7,937 bases of DNA, taken from the NCBI GenBank assembly GCA_017935525.1, contig JAGBHJ010000129.1, positions 1 through 7,937 of the forward strand, read 5' to 3'. The stretch comes from Clostridia bacterium. Lineage in GTDB: Bacteria > Bacillota > Clostridia > HGM11327. The translations under genes were made by a program, and so were the position numbers. The notes beneath the pieces are model-generated. The model worked only from the letters and a program-made list of their open reading frames with translations, made no database searches and was not told where the DNA came from. This document shows positions 1 through 5,703 of the stretch, in pieces; the first letter of the stretch is position 1; each line of letters opens with the position of its first letter.

Positions 1-38
1 AAGAGCAAAAAGAACTCCTTTTTGGGCAGGGAAAGGGA
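1..38 (-). pseudogene. In-frame continuation of the response regulator past the TAG (start of winged-helix domain)
   Basis: Reading on past the TAG at 39-41 in the same frame gives S-L-S-L-P-K-K-E-F-F-L-L before the window ends. This matches the usual opening of the OmpR-type DNA-binding domain, where a short strand is followed by L-P-x-K-E-F-x-L-L. Because phase is kept, the interruption is one nonsense codon and not a frameshift. Changes such as CAG, GAG or AAG to TAG would explain it. The rest of the domain lies outside the window, so I cannot tell whether it is intact. Confidence 0.75.
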
Positions 39-479
39 CTATGCCCCCTTGGTAACGGTCATTGAATCCATATCCACCTCGGCGTCACCGACTGTTATCC
101 TACGCTCGCTGGTTGCCTTGGCGCGGCGTAAAAGCGCGCTGATACGCATTATCATCTCGTCCATATCTATGGGCTTGACCATGTAATCGTCCGTGCCTGC
201 GGCAAAGCCCATTCGCTTGTCGTTAAGTGACTCAAGTGCTGTTACCATCAGTATGGGCATATCCTTGTCGGTATTGCGGATGGTCTCCGTTATTTCGTAT
301 CCGTTCATGCCGGGGAGCATTATGTCGCACACCATCAGGTCTATGTGGTTGTTGTCTATGGCATCAAGAGCTTGCTTGCCGTCTGCTGCCTGTATTACGT
401 TAAAGCGGGATTTTTTAAGCACCGCGCTCATAAGCTTTCTGAGGTTATCGTCGTCCTCTACTACAAGTATGTTGAACAT
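39..479 (-). CDS. Response regulator receiver domain (OmpR/PhoB type), closed by TAG before its DNA-binding domain
   Basis: This 146-codon frame encodes a complete CheY-like receiver. The acidic cluster E8-D9-D10-D11, phospho-acceptor D52 (in V-C-D-I-M-L-P-G), T80 (V-T-A) and K102 (V-K-P) are all present, followed by a linker at about 120-146 typical of OmpR/PhoB transcription factors. A full family member has about 225-235 residues, so this product would lack the winged helix. The start is supported by AAAGGAG (486-492, read on the minus strand) 6 nt from the ATG. By family, a histidine kinase would phosphorylate D52; no kinase gene is in the window. The frame ends in TAG (39-41), but in-frame codons after it still encode the start of the DNA-binding domain. 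The gene may therefore be a recent pseudogene, a readthrough gene or a sequence error. Receiver identity is certain; the functional state is not. Confidence 0.93.
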   Translation of the reverse strand: MFNILVVEDDDNLRKLMSAVLKKSRFNVIQAADGKQALDAIDNNHIDLMVCDIMLPGMNGYEITETIRNTDKDMPILMVTALESLNDKRMGFAAGTDDYMVKPIDMDEMIMRISALLRRAKATSERRITVGDAEVDMDSMTVTKGA

Positions 480-511
480 TTTTGACTCCTTTGTAAATAT
501 TTTATGAACAT

Positions 512-540
512 ATTATATATTTATTTGGAGAATTTTTCAA
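512..540 (-). promoter_or_regulatory. Sigma-A type promoter of the response regulator
   Basis: On the minus strand TTGAAA (540-535) is followed by a 17-bp spacer and a perfect TATAAT (517-512). Transcription would start near 505, giving a leader of about 25 nt that holds the ribosome site. The boxes match the consensus 5/6 and 6/6, so the interrupted regulator gene still has a fully functional-looking promoter. Confidence 0.75.
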
Positions 541-621
541 GGGGGCATGGGCAAAGTTTACACAAAATTAGCCAAATATTAATATGGAGTTCATTTTGCG
601 GAAAAATATGCGGAAATGAGG

Positions 622-650
622 TTGTAAAAAACAGCAAAATGTGATAAAAT
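622..650 (+). promoter_or_regulatory. Promoter of the SGNH hydrolase-transporter unit, extended -10
   Basis: TTGTAA (622-627) and TAAAAT (645-650) are separated by 17 bp, and a TG dinucleotide at 642-643 makes an extended -10. The predicted start point is about 657. This makes a TTG start at 658 improbable and supports the ATG at 703 for the hydrolase. Confidence 0.6.
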
Positions 651-657
651 ATCTACG

Positions 658-675
658 TTGTATTCTAGGATACAA
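658..675 (+). promoter_or_regulatory. 18-bp dyad at the transcription start, candidate operator
   Basis: TTGTATTCTAGGATACAA is an inverted repeat in which 8 of 9 base pairs match and the ninth (664/669) is T-G. It covers about +1 to +18 of the predicted hydrolase-transporter transcript, where a bound dimeric repressor would block initiation. I do not recognise the site as that of a named regulator. The response regulator is one possible partner by proximity, but OmpR-type sites are usually direct repeats, so a GntR-, MarR- or TetR-type repressor encoded elsewhere fits better. Confidence 0.5.
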
Positions 676-687
676 AATATACGAAAC

Positions 688-695
688 AAAAGGAG
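688..695 (+). promoter_or_regulatory. Ribosome binding site that fixes the hydrolase start
   Basis: AAAAGGAG lies 7 nt before the ATG at 703. The longer open frame from TTG 658 has no ribosome site and overlaps the predicted transcription start, so 703 is chosen. Confidence 0.8.
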
Positions 696-702
696 AACAG
701 AT

Positions 703-1500
703 ATGGATCTGGATCATATGTTAAATGACCCCAACGAAAAGCCCTTAGACAGACTGGTAACTGACGGTGGATTTTGCGGTATTTTCAGAACTATTGGTTG
801 TATAGGGGACAGCCTTTCATCGGGCGAGCTTGAGTCTCTGGACGAAAACGGCGTAATGGGCTGGCACGATATATACGATATTTCGTGGGGACAGTATATT
901 GCCCGCATGGCAGGATGCAAGGTGTATAATTTTTCTGCAGGCGGCATGAGCGCAAGGTGGTATCTTGATAGCTTTGCTGAGTCAAGAGATATGTGGAACC
1001 CCGACAAGGCGTGCCAGGCGTACATAATAGCGTTGGGCGTTAACGATTTTGTGTCCGGCGCGGATACCCCCGTGGGTAGTGTGGATGACATCTGCCGTGA
1101 GGATTATACGCAGAACAAGGATACATTCGTAGGCAATTTTGCTAAGATAATGCAGAGATATATGGAGATACAGCCCGGGGCAAGGTTTTTCTTGGTTACG
1201 GTGCCGTCCTACGGGGACAATGGAGGCTGGGAGAAAAACGCAACAGTCCACCAGCAGCTGATGTATGATCTGGCAGAGTATTTTGACAATACGTACGTGG
1301 TTGACCTTAAAAAGTACGGCCCTGTATACGATGGGGAATTCAGAAAGAAGTTCTTTGTGGGCGGACATATGAACACGGCGGGTTATCTTCTCTCTGCAAA
1401 GCTTATTTCGTCCTACATTGACTACATCGTGCGCCATAATCTGGAGGACTTCAGCCAAATCGGCTTTGTGGGCACACCCTACAAGTACGTTGGTGAATAA
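703..1500 (+). CDS. SGNH/GDSL-family hydrolase (esterase or deacylase type)
   Basis: This 265-aa protein shows the SGNH blocks in order: G-D-S-L at 35-38 with nucleophile S37, a glycine block S-A-G-G at 78-81, G-V-N-D at 112-115 with N114, and a C-terminal H222 in G-G-H-M-N-T-A-G-Y. These residues form the oxyanion hole and catalytic centre of serine esterases, lipases and carbohydrate deacetylases. The aspartate usually three residues before the histidine is V219 here, so the enzyme may use a dyad or another acid. There is no signal peptide or transmembrane segment, so it is probably cytoplasmic. The transporter gene follows after 18 bp, which suggests that it acts on an imported, perhaps acylated, compound (inference). 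The substrate cannot be read from sequence. Confidence 0.88.
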   Translation: MDLDHMLNDPNEKPLDRLVTDGGFCGIFRTIGCIGDSLSSGELESLDENGVMGWHDIYDISWGQYIARMAGCKVYNFSAGGMSARWYLDSFAESRDMWNPDKACQAYIIALGVNDFVSGADTPVGSVDDICREDYTQNKDTFVGNFAKIMQRYMEIQPGARFFLVTVPSYGDNGGWEKNATVHQQLMYDLAEYFDNTYVVDLKKYGPVYDGEFRKKFFVGGHMNTAGYLLSAKLISSYIDYIVRHNLEDFSQIGFVGTPYKYVGE

Positions 1501-1518
1501 GCAGAAAGAGGTTAAAGG

Positions 1519-2703
1519 ATGGATAAGTGCAGACCGACTATACTTGCCTGCTTTTTGAGCTACATAGTACAGTCAGTAATAGTAAATTTTGCTCCTTTGC
1601 TTTTTGTGACGTTTTCCGAGGAGTTTGACGTAAGCCTTGAGCTTTTGACGTTGCTTGCGACTCTTAACTTTGGCGTTCAGCTGACGGTGGATCTTTTGGC
1701 GTCAAGGTTTATACACAAGATAGGATACAGAAAGGGAATGCTGCTGGCGCATACCATGGCGTTTTTGGGACTTGTATCCATGATGGTTCTGCCGGACCTT
1801 TTGGGTGGCTTTGCGGGATTGCTGATATCCGTAATGATATACGCTGTTGGCGGAGGCTTGCTGGAGGTGTTGGTAAGCCCTATCGTTGAGGCTTGCCCCA
1901 CAAAGAACAAGGCGGGAATAATGAGCCTTATGCACTCCTTTTATTGCTGGGGTGTGGTGGCAACGGTATTGGTGAGCACGGGATTTTTTGTGCTTTTCGG
2001 TACACATAATTGGCGAATAATGGCGATCATATGGGCGATACTGCCGTTGTGTAATTTTCTGATGTTCTTAAAGGTGCCGTTGTACCCGATAGTTTCCGAA
2101 GGTGAGGATAAGCCCAACTACAAGGAGCTTTTCAGCCAGAAGGTATTTGTGCTGATGCTGGTGCTGATGGTTTGCTCGGGCGCTTGTGAGCAGGCTGTGG
2201 CGCAGTGGGCGTCTGCCTTTACGGAAAAGGCGCTTTCCCTTGATAAGACAACGGGTGACCTTTTGGGCGTGTGCGGTTTTTCCGTAATGATGGGCATTGC
2301 CAGAATGGGCTATGCAAAATTCAGCGAGAAGCTGCCCATGAAGCCTGCGATGATATTCTCTGCGGCGCTGTGTATAGTAAGCTACCTTATAGTGTCGCTG
2401 TCAAGCTCTCCCGTGGTGGGACTTATAGGCTGCATAGTTTGCGGTTTTTCCGTTGGACTTTTCTGGCCGGGTACGTTTTCTCTGGGTACGGTGTCCGTAA
2501 AGGGCTGCAGCACTACCATGTTTGCCTTGATGGCATTGGGTGGTGACATCGGTTGCTCATTGGGACCATCCGTTGTAGGCGCAGTATCGGGAATGTTTGG
2601 CGGCGAGTTTAAGATAGGTATCCTTGCGGCAATCGTTTTTCCCGTGGTGCTGTTGATAGGCTTGATATTACTGACAAGAATGAAAGAGAAAAAGGCGTTA
2701 TAA
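1519..2703 (+). CDS. Major facilitator superfamily transporter, 12 TM, FHS/sugar-permease-like
   Basis: This 394-aa protein is hydrophobic throughout and can be read as two six-helix halves joined by a polar loop near 188-207. The TM2-TM3 loop carries a loose MFS motif A (D-L-L-A-S-R-F with I-G-Y-R-K-G, about 58-73). A related loop, G-I-A-R-M-G-Y-A-K-F, lies at 259-268 in the second half. The stretch L-M-H-S-F-Y-C-W-G (137-145) resembles the TM5 region of fucose-permease-like FHS family members, so sugar or sugar-derivative proton symport is plausible; this is inference from family resemblance. An AGAGG ribosome site (1507-1511) precedes the ATG by 7 nt. The gene lies 18 bp after the hydrolase and ends just before a strong terminator, so the two form one unit. 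The K-E-K-K tail fits a cytoplasmic C terminus. Confidence 0.9.
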   Translation: MDKCRPTILACFLSYIVQSVIVNFAPLLFVTFSEEFDVSLELLTLLATLNFGVQLTVDLLASRFIHKIGYRKGMLLAHTMAFLGLVSMMVLPDLLGGFAGLLISVMIYAVGGGLLEVLVSPIVEACPTKNKAGIMSLMHSFYCWGVVATVLVSTGFFVLFGTHNWRIMAIIWAILPLCNFLMFLKVPLYPIVSEGEDKPNYKELFSQKVFVLMLVLMVCSGACEQAVAQWASAFTEKALSLDKTTGDLLGVCGFSVMMGIARMGYAKFSEKLPMKPAMIFSAALCIVSYLIVSLSSSPVVGLIGCIVCGFSVGLFWPGTFSLGTVSVKGCSTTMFALMALGGDIGCSLGPSVVGAVSGMFGGEFKIGILAAIVFPVVLLIGLILLTRMKEKKAL

Positions 2704-2719
2704 TAAAAAACAGATAACA

Positions 2720-2760
2720 AAACGGCAGACCGTGGGTAAATGCGGTCTGCCGTTTGTTTT
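2720..2760. terminator. Intrinsic terminator shared by two convergent genes
   Basis: A perfect 13-bp stem (2720-2732 with 2743-2755, core CGGCAGACCG) closes a 10-nt loop and is followed by a T-rich run (TTTGTTTTTG) on the plus strand. It ends the hydrolase-transporter unit 16 bp after its stop. On the minus strand it begins 9 nt after the stop of the small membrane protein gene and is followed by a weaker T-rich tract, so it probably works in both directions. Confidence 0.9.
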
Positions 2761-2764
2761 TGTG

Positions 2765-2962
2765 TCAGATGACCTTTTTTGCAATTCCGATGGTGTACTT
2801 TTTAGCAATGTCGGGGATGGCTGCGAGCATTGTCTTGCCACCGCAGATAAACTGCTTTTCGGGGGATTTTGTCATACAGCAGCATACGGGGATGGTGATC
2901 ATGATCGCCGCAATGCCTGCGATACAGGCGAGGCCTGTCATTTCTTTACTGTTAAGCTTCAT
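2765..2962 (-). CDS. Small single-TM protein of unknown function, cysteine-rich
   Basis: This 65-codon gene ends in TGA. AAAGGAG (2971-2977, minus strand) sits 8 nt before the ATG, which is ideal, and the frame ends exactly at the shared terminator, so I take it as real. The protein has a short polar N terminus, one hydrophobic segment at about 8-30 (rich in Ile, Ala, Met) ending in C-C-C at 27-29, and a basic C terminus with several lysines. It has cysteines at 12, 27, 28, 29 and 40. I do not recognise the family. No convincing lipobox is present, because I-P-V precedes the first cysteine of the triplet. The long hydrophobic helix and basic tail fit a small inner-membrane protein with a cytoplasmic tail. 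It is transcribed away from the polA operon and towards the transporter. Confidence 0.72.
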   Translation of the reverse strand: MKLNSKEMTGLACIAGIAAIMITIPVCCCMTKSPEKQFICGGKTMLAAIPDIAKKYTIGIAKKVI

Positions 2963-2982
2963 AATACGGACTCCTTTGAGAT

Positions 2983-3100
2983 GATGTAGCTTTCCGCAAT
3001 AATGCGGTCAAGGTGCTTTTATTATCTGCAATATCTGCGGATATTATTCACCGTGTGTGCCTTATATGATACCAATTTCACAAATTTTTCAAAAAAGGTC
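2983..3100. other. Divergent intergenic region with two small dyads
   Basis: This AT-rich stretch separates the small membrane protein gene (minus) from the polA operon (plus). It holds CCGCA/TGCGG (2994-2998 with 3003-3007, 4-nt loop), AATATC/GATATT (3030-3035 with 3040-3045, loop TGCG) and a direct repeat TATCTGC (3023-3029 and 3032-3038). The short hairpins would fall in the leader of the small gene or act as protein sites. A minus-strand -35-like TTGAAA (3092-3087) has only poorly spaced -10 partners (TATCAT at 15 bp, TATAAG at 20 bp), so I do not assign a promoter for the small gene. Confidence 0.35.
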
Positions 3101-3129
3101 TTTACTTTTGTGGGACGATGGTATATAAT
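3101..3129 (+). promoter_or_regulatory. Promoter of the five-gene polA operon
   Basis: TTTACT (3101-3106) and a perfect TATAAT (3124-3129) are 17 bp apart. Transcription would begin near 3136. The first in-frame ATG at 3118 lies upstream of that point, so it cannot be the start; the ATG at 3163 is used instead. Confidence 0.75.
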
Positions 3130-3146
3130 AAGATGAGAATAAAATC

Positions 3147-3153
3147 GGGGGAG
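3147..3153 (+). promoter_or_regulatory. Ribosome binding site that fixes the start at 3163
   Basis: GGGGGAG lies 9 nt before the ATG at 3163. Together with the promoter position this rejects the ATGs at 3118 and 3133 as starts. Confidence 0.65.
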
Positions 3154-3162
3154 TGTAGGGTA

Positions 3163-3591
3163 ATGAAGACCACGTTGATCGACCTTTATCTGGAGAATAT
3201 CACCAAGGAGCAGAGGAGAAAGGTTCTTTCCGTGCTTGAATTTATTGGCAGATCCTTGCCCGATGGAGTTTTGTCCAGCGTATTTACGTTGCCGGGGTAC
3301 ACGGTGGACGGCATACCTGTATGCAGTCTGCGGGCAAAGGGCAGAAGGCTGACGTTAAGGTTTTTCCAAAAGGATGTTTTTGCCGTATTTGCAGACAGAT
3401 TCAGCCATCTGGACGTCAGCGCCTGCAGTGTGACCTTTGACGAGCCCGAGGATATAAAGATAAGAGCGACAGGGGAGCTTGTCCGCTTGACGGCAAGGAC
3501 TGTGCGCGTGGATGCGGCGTTTTTGAGGTCCATAAGAATGCGTGATTACGGATATTATGACAACGTGTTCTTAAAGCCAAAAAAACGGTAA
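3163..3591 (+). CDS. Conserved-looking hypothetical protein, 142 aa, function unknown
   Basis: I do not recognise this protein with confidence. It is soluble, lacks a signal peptide and has an alpha N terminus (about 5-32) followed by an alternating beta-rich part (about 38-112). The order L-P-D (32-34), G-I-P-V-C-S-L (50-56), a basic turn G-R-R-L-T-L-R (60-66) and F-F-Q-K-D-V-F-A-V-F (67-76) loosely recalls the layout of DUF1801/YdhG-like proteins. It lacks enough of their signature to be called one. A basic, aromatic C terminus (about 122-142) ends in K-P-K-K-R. It is the first gene of the operon and is followed by the sugar kinase after 24 bp, so it may be co-regulated with sugar metabolism. 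That says nothing firm about its job. Confidence 0.7.
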   Translation: MKTTLIDLYLENITKEQRRKVLSVLEFIGRSLPDGVLSSVFTLPGYTVDGIPVCSLRAKGRRLTLRFFQKDVFAVFADRFSHLDVSACSVTFDEPEDIKIRATGELVRLTARTVRVDAAFLRSIRMRDYGYYDNVFLKPKKR

Positions 3592-3615
3592 TTACTTGGT
3601 TGAAAGGCTGTACGG

Positions 3616-4551
3616 ATGATACTTACGGTTACGATGAACCCTTGTATAGACAGATACGTGGAAACGGATAGTCTTACTGTCGGGGGCACAAACAGAATTG
3701 ATCTTGGCAATGACGTAGCGGGTGGCAAGGGTATAAACGTTGCCAGAGTGCTCAAAAGCATGGGCAAGGAGCCATTGTGCACGGGCTTGAGCTTTACCGA
3801 CGGCTCGGAGGTGCTGACGGAGGCTCTTTATAACGCAGGAATCGCCGAGGACATGGTGACGGTCAAGGGTAAATTGCGTGTAAACCTGAAGATTCGGGAC
3901 AAAAACGGTGTTACCACAGAGATAAACCAGACGGGCGAGTGCCCCGACGGCAAAGCGGTTTATGCTGTGACTGACAAAATTATAAAATACGCCCCAATGG
4001 CAGAGGCGGTGGTGCTTTCGGGTAGCTTGCCCAAGGGCGTTGCCCCGTGCTTTTACGGGGATATAATAAGAGAATTGAATGAGCATGGCGTCATAACGGT
4101 GCTGGATACGGGCGGACAGGCGTTAAAGGACGGAATTCCGGCTTCGCCGCGGATGTTGAAGCCCAATTATGACGAGATCACCGCGATGGCGGGGGTGACC
4201 TCTGCCACGGCGGAGGAGCTGGCAAGGATCGCCGCAGGGCTTTGCAGAGAGCATGGGGTTGGGCTGGTTTCCGTATCCCTTGGAGGTGAGGGCGCAGTTA
4301 TTACCGACGGCAATACTGCGTTTTTGGCAAAAAACGCCGAGGTGGATGTGGTGTGTACCACGGGAGCAGGGGATGCAATGGTGGCTGCACAGACCTTTGC
4401 CTTGTGCAGAGGGTTTGACATGGAGCAGGTGTTGAGGCTTGGCATGGCGGCAGGAAATGCATGGGTGGCAAAGCCTGCCGGGGATGAGCTTGATTACAGA
4501 CTGATGAGAAGCCTTATGGGCAGAATAAATATTGAAAGGATCAATTTATAA
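3616..4551 (+). CDS. PfkB-family sugar-phosphate kinase, 1-phosphofructokinase/tagatose-6-phosphate kinase type
   Basis: This 311-aa protein has the usual length and layout of the FruK/LacC branch of ribokinase-like kinases. Visible features are an N-terminal M-N-P-C-I-D-R (7-13) with substrate-contact D12, V-A-G-G-K-G-I-N-V-A-R (34-44), R88-V-N-L-K, T-E-I-N (101-104), S-G-S-L-P-K-G (135-141), K-P-N-x-x-E (182-187), S-L-G-G-E-G-A (221-227) and the ATP/anion-hole motif G-A-G-D (250-253) with catalytic base D253. It would phosphorylate fructose-1-phosphate or tagatose-6-phosphate to the bisphosphate. The nagA neighbour slightly favours an amino-sugar or galactosamine-linked role, but no aldolase or PTS gene is here, so I give no symbol. 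AAAGG (3604-3608) precedes the ATG by 7 nt. The cytoplasmic enzyme is probably translated from the operon transcript. Confidence 0.92.
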   Translation: MILTVTMNPCIDRYVETDSLTVGGTNRIDLGNDVAGGKGINVARVLKSMGKEPLCTGLSFTDGSEVLTEALYNAGIAEDMVTVKGKLRVNLKIRDKNGVTTEINQTGECPDGKAVYAVTDKIIKYAPMAEAVVLSGSLPKGVAPCFYGDIIRELNEHGVITVLDTGGQALKDGIPASPRMLKPNYDEITAMAGVTSATAEELARIAAGLCREHGVGLVSVSLGGEGAVITDGNTAFLAKNAEVDVVCTTGAGDAMVAAQTFALCRGFDMEQVLRLGMAAGNAWVAKPAGDELDYRLMRSLMGRINIERINL

Positions 4552-4563
4552 AAGGGTGAGGAC

Positions 4564-5694
4564 ATGACAAAAATAATAAATGCAAGAGTTCTTTGTGAAA
4601 ACGGATTTGAGCAAAGGGACGTATATTTTGACAACGGAAAGATCAGCTTTGAGGGCAACGGAGCAGACTGTGTGGTGGATGCCGCAGGAAAAATGCTTTT
4701 GCCCGGCTTTATTGATATTCACATTCACGGCGTAAGAGGTTGTGATTTTAACGACGGCGATGTTGACGGGCTTGACACTATTGCTGAATTCTGCGCAAGC
4801 CACGGCACAACGGGCCTTTTGGCTACCACCAGCACGGCGCATATTGAGGCGTTGAGAAAAGCGGTGGTTGCAATCAGCACAAAGATGGAAACGGGTACTG
4901 TTGGCGCAGGTATTTTGGGTTTGCACATGGAAGGACCGTTCTTTTCCACAATGGCGTTGGGTGCGCAAAACCCCGAGTACGTGCTGGAGATGACGGTAAA
5001 AAATCTGGACTATATTCTGGGCGACAATGCTCATATCTTGAGAATGGCGGCACTTTCTCCCGAGGCTACGGGTGCGTTTGAAATGATAGACGAGCTGAAG
5101 CGCCGCGGAGTTGTTTGCGCCATAGGCCACACGGGTGCTGATTATGATACAGCAAGCAAGGCTCTGGAAAAGGGCGCAAATATGCTCACACACTTCTACA
5201 ACGCAATGACTCCCTTAAAGCACAGAGACCCCGGCGTTGTGGGCGCTGTGTTTGAAAGAGGCGATGCTGACATTCAGCTGATATGCGACTTTATACACGT
5301 TCACCCTGCGGCGCTTAAGGTTGCCATCAAGAACGTCAAGAGGGAAAACGTTATAATGATAAGTGACGCTATCTCGGGCACGGGCTTGGGTGACGGACAA
5401 TATATGTTGGGTGGTCTGGAGATATTCGTAAAGGACGGCATCGCAAGGATCGCAGAGGGTAACCTTGCAGGAAGCACCCTGACTCTTGACGTTGCCATGA
5501 AGAACATGGTATCCATAGGCTACTCCGTTGAGGAGGTATCCCGATTCCTTTCCGCAAACCCTGCAAGAGCCATCGGCTACGGCAGCACAAAGGGCGTTAT
5601 CGGTGAGGGCTACGATGCCGACGTAATACTGATGACGGACGACTTTGAGGTTACGGATACCTTTGTGGGCGGCAAATGCGTTTACTCAAAATAA
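4564..5694 (+). CDS. nagA: N-acetylglucosamine-6-phosphate deacetylase
   Basis: This 376-aa protein, of normal family length, is an amidohydrolase-fold NagA. It removes acetate from N-acetylglucosamine-6-phosphate to give glucosamine-6-phosphate, feeding glycolysis or cell-wall recycling. Metal and catalytic residues are visible: H53-I-H55 in G-F-I-D-I-H-I-H-G, E123 in H-M-E-G-P, H189 in I-G-H-T, H210 in T-H-F-Y-N-A-M-T-P, H245 in D-F-I-H-V-H-P and catalytic D268 in I-S-D-A-I. The H-x-H pair resembles the Bacillus-type binuclear enzymes and differs from E. coli NagA, which has lost it. Its start follows GGGTGAGG (4554-4561) and lies 12 bp after the kinase, so translation is probably coupled. 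No nagB deaminase gene lies next to it, which is mildly unusual for a dedicated nag operon. Confidence 0.95.
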   Translation: MTKIINARVLCENGFEQRDVYFDNGKISFEGNGADCVVDAAGKMLLPGFIDIHIHGVRGCDFNDGDVDGLDTIAEFCASHGTTGLLATTSTAHIEALRKAVVAISTKMETGTVGAGILGLHMEGPFFSTMALGAQNPEYVLEMTVKNLDYILGDNAHILRMAALSPEATGAFEMIDELKRRGVVCAIGHTGADYDTASKALEKGANMLTHFYNAMTPLKHRDPGVVGAVFERGDADIQLICDFIHVHPAALKVAIKNVKRENVIMISDAISGTGLGDGQYMLGGLEIFVKDGIARIAEGNLAGSTLTLDVAMKNMVSIGYSVEEVSRFLSANPARAIGYGSTKGVIGEGYDADVILMTDDFEVTDTFVGGKCVYSK

Positions 5695-5703
5695 GGTGAA
5701 GAT

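Noticed and set aside
193..507. A 104-codon plus-strand frame opposite the response regulator
   Set aside because: It is antisense to an unmistakable receiver domain and overlaps that gene's promoter and ribosome site.
576..585. Perfect palindrome ATATTAATAT between the divergent promoters
   Set aside because: It is short and built only of A and T in an AT-rich region, and flanking bases do not extend the symmetry.
2732..2989. Plus-strand frames (85 and 76 codons) opposite the small membrane protein
   Set aside because: They begin in or just after the terminator hairpin, lack a ribosome site and mirror a minus-strand gene with an excellent one.
3592..4086. A 164-codon minus-strand frame over the sugar kinase, and similar frames over polA (6555-6968, 7195-7713) and the MBL gene (5686-6168)
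   Set aside because: All are antisense to strong genes, show no family motif and arise from the codon bias of the real frames.
4546..5193. A 215-codon open frame on the minus strand inside nagA
   Set aside because: It lies antisense to a gene with full NagA motifs, has no convincing ribosome site and its protein is a low-complexity His/Cys-rich shadow of the sense codons.
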